From Rhodospirillales bacterium (GTDB taxonomy: Bacteria; Pseudomonadota; Alphaproteobacteria; ATCC43930; CGMCC-115725), in assembly GCA_015654725.1 (NCBI GenBank), contig JAATGI010000482.1:1-6898 (forward strand): a DNA stretch of 6,898 nucleotides, given 5' to 3'. The notes beneath the pieces are model-generated. The model was not told the origin of the DNA. It made no database searches and was given only the letters and a program-made list of their open reading frames with translations. Positions within the stretch are counted from its first letter, which is position 1; the number at the start of each line of letters is the position of its first letter. The translations under genes were made by a program, and so were the position numbers. This document shows, one piece after another, positions 1 through 5,791 of the stretch.

Positions 1-1
1 G

Positions 2-1474
2 CCCAAGCTCTGGTTCGGCCATCAACATGGTTGGGGCTATGACGGCGAACCGGAGCCGACGCTTAACGGCCGTTTTATTCCGGTGCCGCGCGGCAAGCTC
101 CTGGGCGGCTCGTCCTCGATCAACGGCATGCTTTATTCGCGGGGGCAACCGCGCGACTACGACCAGTGCCGTCAGTGCAGCAATGTCGGCTGGTCTTATC
201 CCGATATCCTGCCCTATTACCGCCGGCTTGAAAGCGATTGGCGGGGCGAAGGCAAATATCACGGCGGCAGCGGCCCGCTTGCCGTGACGCGCCACGACAA
301 GCGCCACAAATTATACGATCTCCTGCGCGATACGGCGCTGGCGGCGGGTTTCGCCGAGACCGACGATTTCCACGGCGACCGGCCCGAGGGTTTCGGCACG
401 CCGGATTTCACCACGAAACACGGCCGCCGCGGCAGCACCGCGGTGACGTTCTTGCGCCCGGCGATGACGCGGCCGAATTTGACGGTCGAGACCGAGGCGC
501 AGGCGACGCGCGTGCTCTTGGAAAACGGCCGCGCCGTCGGCGTCGAATACCGGAAGGACGGCAAGATCGAGCAGGTCCGCGCCGAGCGCGAGGTGATCCT
601 CTCGGGCGGGGCCATCAACTCGCCGCACTTGCTGATGCTCTCCGGCATCGGCCCGGCCGACGAATTGAGCGCGCACGGCATTGCCCCGCTCGTCGATCTG
701 CCCGGCGTCGGCCGCAATCTCCAGGACCACGCCTCGACCGGAATCGATGTCGTGCTGCGCGAGCCGATCACCTTCGTCAATCAGTTGCGGCTCGACCGCG
801 CCGCGCTGTCGATCGCGCAATGGCTGTTGTTTCACAGCGGCCCGATGGCGAGCCTGCCGGTTTCGGCCATGTTGTTCGCGCGCTCGCGCGAGGGGCTGGA
901 GCGGCCCGATCTGCAATTCCTCATCAGCCCCGTGCGGCTTTTCGCGAATCTATGGTTTCCTGGCTGGCGCAAGGCGGACGGGAATTATGTATCGCTGCGG
1001 GCGGTGCTGCTGCATCCGGACAGCCGGGGATGGATCAAGCTGCGTTCGGCCGATCCGTTCGCGAAGCCGCGCATCACCTTCAATCTCCTCGCCGAGAAAA
1101 GCGATTATTTGCCGGCGCGCGCCGCCATCCGCATCGCCCGGAAGTTGGCCGCGAGCGGGCCTTTGGCGAAGCTCGTCGAGCGCGAAGCGGTGCCGGGCGC
1201 CGAGGTGCAAAGCGACGAACAGCTCGACAAATTCATCCGCTCGGACGTGCGCACCGCGTTCCATCCGGTCGGCACCTGTTCGATGGGTTATGGCGCCAAT
1301 GCCGTGGTCGATTCGGAGCTGCGGGTGCGCGGGGTCGCGGGCTTGCGCGTCGTCGATGCCTCGGTGATGCCGACCATCATCGGCGGCAACACCAACGCCC
1401 CCACCATCATGATCGCGGAAAAGGCGTCGGATATGATCTTGGGCAAGCCGCCGCTGCCGCCGGCCGAGCTGTAA
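2..1474 (+). CDS. GMC-family FAD-dependent oxidoreductase (choline/alcohol dehydrogenase-like), 5'-truncated by window edge
   Basis: This is the C-terminal 490 residues of a glucose-methanol-choline oxidoreductase; the frame is already open at base 2, so the start and the FAD-binding GxGxxG motif lie upstream. Numbering from the codon at base 2, GMC signature 1 is at residues 31-54 (GKLLGGSSSIN, then RGQPRDYD) and signature 2 at 203-217 (GAINSPHLLMLSGIG). The C-terminal catalytic pair is visible: H421 in FHPVGTCSMG and N465 in GGNTNAP, 44 residues apart, the same spacing as His466/Asn510 of choline oxidase. The family oxidises primary or secondary alcohols to aldehydes or ketones using FAD; the substrate cannot be read from the sequence, and the BetA/AlkJ-like group of broad alcohol dehydrogenases is the nearest description. 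No membrane segment is evident in this part. The GTG at base 83 is internal to signature 1 and cannot be the true start. The gene converges on the polysaccharide export operon and has no obvious functional tie to it. Confidence 0.96.
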   Translation, partial: PKLWFGHQHGWGYDGEPEPTLNGRFIPVPRGKLLGGSSSINGMLYSRGQPRDYDQCRQCSNVGWSYPDILPYYRRLESDWRGEGKYHGGSGPLAVTRHDKRHKLYDLLRDTALAAGFAETDDFHGDRPEGFGTPDFTTKHGRRGSTAVTFLRPAMTRPNLTVETEAQATRVLLENGRAVGVEYRKDGKIEQVRAEREVILSGGAINSPHLLMLSGIGPADELSAHGIAPLVDLPGVGRNLQDHASTGIDVVLREPITFVNQLRLDRAALSIAQWLLFHSGPMASLPVSAMLFARSREGLERPDLQFLISPVRLFANLWFPGWRKADGNYVSLRAVLLHPDSRGWIKLRSADPFAKPRITFNLLAEKSDYLPARAAIRIARKLAASGPLAKLVEREAVPGAEVQSDEQLDKFIRSDVRTAFHPVGTCSMGYGANAVVDSELRVRGVAGLRVVDASVMPTIIGGNTNAPTIMIAEKASDMILGKPPLPPAEL

Positions 1475-1480
1475 CTGCCG

Positions 1481-2716
1481 CTACCGCACCCATTTCTCGC
1501 GCCCCAGCGCCATCACCATGCGGATGACGCCGTAACCCATGGCGCCACCCAACAAAGTCAACGGCAGGATCAGCCACCATTGGGGATAGGCGGGCTTGTC
1601 GGGACGATGCGGCTCGTAGATGCGTTGCAGGTAGATTTCCTGCTGTTCCGCGAGCGCGTGCAGCGTCTGTACCGCGGCGAGGTCGCTCTCATAGGCGCTT
1701 TTGGCGAAGTCGATATCTTCCTTAAGCCGGTTGAATTCGTAATATTTCGAGGCGAAGGCCCGTTCCATCGTGGCGAGATGTTGCTGCTCCTTCGCGATCT
1801 GGTCGGTGAGCGCGGCGACGCGCAACTCGGCGGCGCGACGCACCGGCGAGTCGGCGGCGAAACTGTCCTGCATCAGCACTGCCCGCGCGGCGACCAGGTT
1901 ATTTTCGAGGCCTTGGATGACTTGCGTCACCAGCGCGGTGAGTTGGTCCGGATCGAGATCGTCGTTGCCCTCGCGCCAATCCCTGATCCTGACATGGTCC
2001 TGGTTGAGCCGCGTCTCATCGAGCTTCACCTGCTCTTCCGCCGATTGGACCATGTCGATGAGCACGCGGATGTTGGTCCGGTTGATGAAGTCTTCGCCCA
2101 TATCCAAAAGGGTCTTGGCGATCAGCACCGCGTCATCCGGCGAGAAGGCCTGGACATCGAGCGTCACGATGTTCTCGTTCATCGAATAGCTGAGCTGGAC
2201 CATCTGATTGAAGTATCCGACTTGGTCCTCGAACGGGATGTCGAGCTTGCGGCCGGAATAGGCCTGGCGCAGCAAAATCCGCCACGGCTCGGGGCGATAG
2301 AGCAAGTCCGTGGTCTTGCCGCGATAGCGCTTGAGGAATCCGATCTTCGTCTCAAGCTCCTTGAGCGCGTCGGGCGATTGCAAATAATCGATCACGATAT
2401 AGGCGTCGTAAGCGCCCGGCGCCGCCGGTTGCGTGAGGTTCGCCAAATGCGCGGCGTCATGCGCCGCCAGGCCGGCGGCACCCGGCTGGACCAGCGGCTG
2501 AACGGTGAAATCGCTCGACGCCTCATAGCGGTCGGCGGCATTGAACAGCAGATAAAGCGACACGACGAGAAACGGCAGGCCGATGAAAAAACAATGCCAC
2601 CACAGGCGACGGCGCCGCGACGTCAGCGTAAACGGCGTCGGCAGCGCCGGCAGCTCGGCGCCGGCCTGGCGCGTGGGCGCGAGCCGCGTCCCGGGAAAAT
2701 CGACGGTCCGATCCAT
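1481..2716 (-). CDS. kpsE: Capsule polysaccharide export inner-membrane protein, KpsE/CtrB/BexC family (polysaccharide co-polymerase)
   Basis: This 411-residue protein has the architecture of the periplasmic adaptor that links an ABC polysaccharide exporter to the outer-membrane channel. A cytoplasmic N-terminus of about 37 residues ends in a basic RRRR stretch, followed by a first membrane segment at about 38-58 (WWHCFFIGLPFLVV). A large periplasmic part follows, with long helical, coiled-coil-prone stretches at about 205-355 rich in E, Q, L and A. Before the second membrane segment (about 380-402) sits a family-typical proline motif, EPHRPDKPAYPQ, and a short basic tail closes the protein. 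Length and the two flanking membrane helices fit the KpsE/CtrB group rather than tyrosine-kinase-fused co-polymerases, because no kinase domain follows. ATG at 2716 directly abuts the TAG of the upstream ATPase-like gene; no good ribosome-binding site is visible, so translation is probably coupled. It is the last gene of the operon, ending 6 nt from the converging oxidoreductase. The symbol reflects family resemblance, not proven orthology. Confidence 0.9.
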   Translation of the reverse strand: MDRTVDFPGTRLAPTRQAGAELPALPTPFTLTSRRRRLWWHCFFIGLPFLVVSLYLLFNAADRYEASSDFTVQPLVQPGAAGLAAHDAAHLANLTQPAAPGAYDAYIVIDYLQSPDALKELETKIGFLKRYRGKTTDLLYRPEPWRILLRQAYSGRKLDIPFEDQVGYFNQMVQLSYSMNENIVTLDVQAFSPDDAVLIAKTLLDMGEDFINRTNIRVLIDMVQSAEEQVKLDETRLNQDHVRIRDWREGNDDLDPDQLTALVTQVIQGLENNLVAARAVLMQDSFAADSPVRRAAELRVAALTDQIAKEQQHLATMERAFASKYYEFNRLKEDIDFAKSAYESDLAAVQTLHALAEQQEIYLQRIYEPHRPDKPAYPQWWLILPLTLLGGAMGYGVIRMVMALGREKWVR

Positions 2717-3364
2717 CTAACCGGCAACCCGTTCGGGCTGCGGCAACACGGCCGGTTCGATCCGGCGCAGCGCGCCGGCCGAGAGATACAAGCTCGTGCC
2801 GGCGAAATCGCGGCCGAGCGCGCGATGGTCGGCGCAAGCGAAGATCGCAACCTTGCCGGCGCTGCGCTCCTGGAACAACGCGCGCCAACGGCCGGCGAAA
2901 TTCGCGCCCCGCAAGACCGGCGCCACGTCGAGCAGAAAAACGTCGAAGGCCGGCGCCAGAAACGCGACCAGGCCGAACTGCCGCTGGGCCGCTTGCGGCC
3001 AGCGGTCGAAGCGATGGCCGAGCCATGCCGGCTCGTCCAGCATGTCCTGGAAAAAACGGAACGTGCCGGCTCGGTCCAGCGCGTAAAGCGCGCACAGCGT
3101 GTCGACCAGGTCGGCGCCGGTCAGATACATGCCAAGTGGCGCGAACTGCGCGATCGGCCAGGAGCATAGGCCGGCGCTTTGAATCTGGCCGTGCTCGGCC
3201 GCGCGATAGCCAGCCAGGAACCGAACCAACCGTTGGGCGTCGCTCGCCGGCTCGGACGCGATGCGCCACAAGCCCGGGGTGAAAGCGAAGGACGCTCGGT
3301 CGAGGACGAGCCGTCGCTGCGCCCCGTTACCGGACCACAGCGTGACGCGATCGAGCCGGATCAT
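2717..3364 (-). CDS. KpsT/CtrD/BexA-like ABC transporter nucleotide-binding subunit with degenerate ATPase motifs
   Basis: This 215-residue protein aligns by eye over its whole length with capsule-export ATPases such as KpsT and BexA: MIRLDRVTLW at the start, SWPI (68-71) and LTG (81-83) around the Q-loop region, CALYALD after it, and a C-terminal strand set. Yet the nucleotide-handling motifs are gone. The Walker A position GxxGxGKST reads SEPASDAQR (37-45), with Ala43 in place of lysine and no glycines. The signature YSSG/LSGG region reads RWPQ (121-124). Walker B keeps Asp146 but has Val147 in place of the catalytic Glu. The switch histidine is retained as H180 (CADH). It is therefore probably unable to hydrolyse ATP, but the frame is intact. 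I chose ATG at 3364 because it overlaps the permease stop as ATGA and begins exactly where family members begin; a longer frame to 3526 only reads through the permease gene out of frame. Function is inferred: structural or regulatory partner of the permease, or half of a heterodimer with an ATPase encoded elsewhere. Confidence 0.85.
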   Translation of the reverse strand: MIRLDRVTLWSGNGAQRRLVLDRASFAFTPGLWRIASEPASDAQRLVRFLAGYRAAEHGQIQSAGLCSWPIAQFAPLGMYLTGADLVDTLCALYALDRAGTFRFFQDMLDEPAWLGHRFDRWPQAAQRQFGLVAFLAPAFDVFLLDVAPVLRGANFAGRWRALFQERSAGKVAIFACADHRALGRDFAGTSLYLSAGALRRIEPAVLPQPERVAG

Positions 3365-4416
3365 GCCGTTGCCACGCGGCGGCGACGCGACGCTTCGGCG
3401 GCGCAGCCGAGAAACAGCACCGAGAGCGCGAAAAAGGCGGCCACCGCCGGAACGGCGTCGCTCGACCGGTACTGCGCGAAATATTCGGCGCGCAGCAACT
3501 GCATGATATGGAGGACCGGATTCCACAGCAGATAGACGCGGTACTTTTCCGGGAACTGCTCGGAAACGATGACGACGCCGGAAAAGAAAAATCCGAGGCG
3601 AAAGATCGGCATCGCGAGCAGCGAGATGCCCGGCATGAATTCGCGTAACAGGTTAAGCAACAGGCCGAGCCCCAATCCCGAGACCGCGAGCAGCGACCAG
3701 TAATACGCGACCCCGAGCAAATTGCTCGGTCCCGCGTATCCGTTGGCGAAACTGAACCAGGCGAGACCCACCGCCACCACCACGGTATAGGCGAAGGCCA
3801 ATTCGAGCGCCTTCGCCACCGCGATGGTCAGCGTATCGACCATCGGCAAACGGGCGAGATATTGGTCGCGCGTCAGTTCGTGGCCGAGCTTCAGCGTGAT
3901 GACCCGCATCATGTGCCAGCCGCCGATGCCGAGGATCAGGAACGGCAAGGTCGGCATGTCCAGCACCGAGCCGAAGCCGAGAAGGAACGTATAAGCCCAG
4001 AAATGAACGGCGATGGTGAGGACGGGTGCGAGAAAAAGCCAGAGATAGCCGAGCGGGTCCTTCGCCAGCATGACACGGATATTGCGTACCATGAGCGCGC
4101 CGAGAATGGCGCCCGGCCGCCACGCCGCCGGTCGCGGCGCCGCCGCCGGTGGGGCTTCGAATGGTGCCAACGCGCTCGGCGCTGGTGCCGGCCTGGACTC
4201 ATCGCGATAGGGCTGTTCGAGCTGTCGGATCGCCGCTTCCAATTCCAGCAGCGCCTGGGTTCGGCCGCGCCGGTCGCGCGGCGCCGACAGGTCCGCAGTC
4301 GCGGTGCGCAACAAAGTCCGGGCGAAGCGATAGAGCTTGACGCGATCGGTTCGTTCGATCGCTCGTAGGCCGGAAATGACTTGCGCGAGTTGCTCGCGGA
4401 AATCGTCCTGACGCAA
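3361..4416 (-). CDS. kpsM: ABC-2 type polysaccharide export permease, KpsM/CtrC/BexB family, with N-terminal extension
   Basis: This is the inner-membrane permease of an ABC-dependent polysaccharide exporter, 351 residues against about 260 for typical KpsM/BexB. The C-terminal 250 residues carry the family fold: an amphipathic lead-in (about 99-120) ending in DPLGYLW, then about six membrane segments near 124-146, 157-175, 196-222, 232-256, 264-285 and 321-341. The family-typical LWNPVLHIMQLLRAEYF (297-313) precedes the last helix. Residues 1-72 form an additional hydrophilic, probably helical region, followed by a Pro/Ala-rich linker at about 75-98. The start is TTG at 4416: an in-frame TAA lies at 4434-4432, and AGGGGG sits 7 nt before TTG. 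An internal ATG at 4092 would give 243 residues but would cut into the conserved lead-in region. The gene is first in the export unit and overlaps the ATPase-like gene by 4 nt. Permease identity is strong; the role of the extension is unknown. Confidence 0.9.
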   Translation of the reverse strand: MRQDDFREQLAQVISGLRAIERTDRVKLYRFARTLLRTATADLSAPRDRRGRTQALLELEAAIRQLEQPYRDESRPAPAPSALAPFEAPPAAAPRPAAWRPGAILGALMVRNIRVMLAKDPLGYLWLFLAPVLTIAVHFWAYTFLLGFGSVLDMPTLPFLILGIGGWHMMRVITLKLGHELTRDQYLARLPMVDTLTIAVAKALELAFAYTVVVAVGLAWFSFANGYAGPSNLLGVAYYWSLLAVSGLGLGLLLNLLREFMPGISLLAMPIFRLGFFFSGVVIVSEQFPEKYRVYLLWNPVLHIMQLLRAEYFAQYRSSDAVPAVAAFFALSVLFLGCAAEASRRRRVATA

Positions 4417-4532
4417 CGCCGAGCCCCCTATTTAAGCGGAGTTGAACCCCGTCTCATTGCCGGCGTTAACCATACTATCGCATGCTAGGCGACGCGGACC
4501 AGCGCTAAACGGCGCGTGTTATTAACGCGGGC
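4417..4532 (-). promoter_or_regulatory. Intergenic region upstream of the export operon (possible promoter)
   Basis: This 116-nt gap is the only sizeable non-coding stretch in the window and separates the DUF1501 gene from the permease on the same strand. It is more A+T-rich than its surroundings in parts (around 4425-4440, 4460-4482 and 4515-4535). A weak extended -10-like element, TG followed by C and GATAGT, can be read on the minus strand near 4474-4482, but no convincing -35 partner is at the right distance. The region could carry an independent promoter for the export genes, or simply be a loose gap within a longer DUF1800-to-kpsE transcript. The promoter call is inference from position. 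Confidence 0.3.
4424..4429 (-). promoter_or_regulatory. Ribosome-binding site of the permease gene (supports TTG start)
   Basis: On the minus strand AGGGGG lies 7 nt before the TTG at 4416. It is the only purine-rich Shine-Dalgarno-like element between the in-frame stop (4434-4432) and the coding region, and no ATG or GTG exists in that interval in this frame, so it decides the start. Confidence 0.6.
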
Positions 4533-5780
4533 TTAGACCCGGAACAGCGCGTCGAGATCGCGGGTCGGGCGCGGGGCGCCGGGCAGGACCTTGGCCAGGC
4601 TGGCCTCGTCAAGGCCGAGATGAGCATAAAGCGCCGCGCCGACGACGCTCCGGTAATCGGTGGTAACCGCGAGGTCACGCCCCTGATACAGCCGATCCGC
4701 CGTGAGGCCCGGCCAGGCGCCATAGACCTTGCCGCCGCGCACCGGCCTGCCCAGGACCCACAGGACATTGCCGTGGCCGTGATCGGTGCCGCCATTGCCG
4801 TTCTCATGAACGGTGCGGCCGAACTCCGATATCACCAGGATTACGGTATTTTTGTAAGCCTCGCCTAACCCGGCGGTGAGGCCGGTGAGCGCGTCGGCGA
4901 GATAACCGAGCCGCTTGGCCAATTGACCGTCGGTATTGCCTTGCCGGACATGCGTATCCCAGCCGCCGATCGCCATGAACGCACCCCGGAAGCGCGGCTC
5001 GTCGGCAAGCAAACGGCCAAGGCGGCGCGCCAGGGCGGTGGCCTGCTCCGCGAGCGGCGCGCCGTTATTGGCGACGGCCTGCTCCTTGGCCATGGCGTCG
5101 TCGGACGCGATCATGGCCGTGGTTTCCTGACGCGCGAGCTTGGCCTCTCGGTAGGCGCGGCTCAGATCGTCGTCGCCGTCATAAAGCCGGTCAAAGACGC
5201 TGGCGATTTGGGGATTATCGACCGGCAAGGGCTTGCCGGCATCGCCGCGCACATCCATGGTCGTGACCTCGACCGGACCGCTCATGATATGCGGCAAGGC
5301 GGTGCCGAAACTGACGCCGCGCGGGGCAGCCGTCGGGGTCGGCAGCACGGCCAGGAGGCGGTTGAGCCAGCCACTCTGACTCGAGGCCAGACCGGTGCCG
5401 CCTTCCATGATGAGCTGGGCGTCGAAATGCGAGCGGCTCGGGTCCGGCGAGCCGGAGGCATGGATGAAGGCGAGCGAGCCTTGCTGCCATTGCGCCATGA
5501 GCGGGGCGAGCGCGGGATGCAATCCAAATCGGCCGTCAAGATCGATGACGCCGCCGTTGCCGCTTTGAAGCGCGATCGTCGGGCGCGCGGCGTGATAGTC
5601 GGGATCGCGATAGGGCACCACCACGCTCAAGCCGTCGATGGCGCCGCGCAGGAAAATCGCCACCAGGCGCCGATCGCTTTCGCCGCTGGCGGCGGCCCAG
5701 AATCCGTGACCGAGCGGCACCACCGCCGCTCCCGCGCTGCCGCCGATGAGCCGCAACAAACCGCGCCGATCGAGGGTCAT
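4533..5780 (-). CDS. DUF1501 family protein with twin-arginine-type signal
   Basis: This 415-residue protein belongs to the DUF1501 family, which I recall as being grouped with the alkaline phosphatase/sulfatase fold; no reaction is established. The N-terminus (DRRGLLRLIGG followed by a hydrophobic stretch to about residue 30 and AAASG) looks like a Tat export leader, so a folded, possibly metal-bound protein in the periplasm is likely. Family landmarks appear in order: FLRGAIDGLSVVVPY (43-57), GGWDTH (272-277), ISEFGR (317-322) and GTDHGHGN (331-338). D275, H277, D333, H334 and H336 are plausible metal ligands. Length fits the family. ATG at 5780 is preceded by TAGGAAA; the AGGA is 7 nt away and overlaps the stop of the DUF1800 gene, so the two are almost certainly co-transcribed. 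Family membership is firm; substrate and any connection with polysaccharide export are unknown. Confidence 0.93.
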   Translation of the reverse strand: MTLDRRGLLRLIGGSAGAAVVPLGHGFWAAASGESDRRLVAIFLRGAIDGLSVVVPYRDPDYHAARPTIALQSGNGGVIDLDGRFGLHPALAPLMAQWQQGSLAFIHASGSPDPSRSHFDAQLIMEGGTGLASSQSGWLNRLLAVLPTPTAAPRGVSFGTALPHIMSGPVEVTTMDVRGDAGKPLPVDNPQIASVFDRLYDGDDDLSRAYREAKLARQETTAMIASDDAMAKEQAVANNGAPLAEQATALARRLGRLLADEPRFRGAFMAIGGWDTHVRQGNTDGQLAKRLGYLADALTGLTAGLGEAYKNTVILVISEFGRTVHENGNGGTDHGHGNVLWVLGRPVRGGKVYGAWPGLTADRLYQGRDLAVTTDYRSVVGAALYAHLGLDEASLAKVLPGAPRPTRDLDALFRV

Positions 5781-5785
5781 GGCCG

Positions 5786-5791
5786 TTTCCT
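5786..5791 (-). promoter_or_regulatory. Ribosome-binding site of the DUF1501 gene, overlapping the upstream stop codon
   Basis: On the minus strand AGGAAA lies 5 nt before ATG at 5780 and shares bases with the TAG stop of the DUF1800 gene (5792-5790). This arrangement suggests that ribosomes finishing DUF1800 reinitiate on DUF1501, giving coupled expression. Confidence 0.6.

Noticed and set aside
27..287. Small plus-strand frame at the window start
   Set aside because: It lies in a different frame inside the GMC oxidoreductase, whose frame is open from base 2 and carries signature 1 over the same bases.
1580..3169. A 529-codon open frame on the plus strand lying opposite the co-polymerase and ATPase-like genes
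   Set aside because: It is antisense to two genes with clear family motifs, its translation is Arg/Gln/Gly-rich low-complexity text typical of high-GC shadow frames, and it crosses both genes without matching any boundary.
2717..3364. Calling the ATPase-like gene a pseudogene
   Set aside because: The frame is uninterrupted, full length for the family, composition matches its neighbours, and overlaps at both ends indicate maintained translation; loss is confined to nucleotide-contacting motifs.
3365..3526. Upstream extension of the ATPase-like gene to 3526 (54 additional codons)
   Set aside because: The additional residues are Arg-rich, match nothing in the family and lie wholly inside the permease gene; the ATG at 3364 gives the ATGA overlap and the family-typical MIRLDRV start.
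4513..4529. Inverted repeat CGCGT/ACGCG with a 7-nt loop just downstream of the DUF1501 stop, considered as a terminator
   Set aside because: The stem is only 5 bp, flanking bases do not pair, and there is no T-tract on the minus strand after it.
4505..4807. A 100-codon minus-strand frame overlapping the DUF1501 gene end
   Set aside because: It overlaps the DUF1501 coding region in another frame, is rich in Arg/Ala/Ser, and has no recognisable motif.
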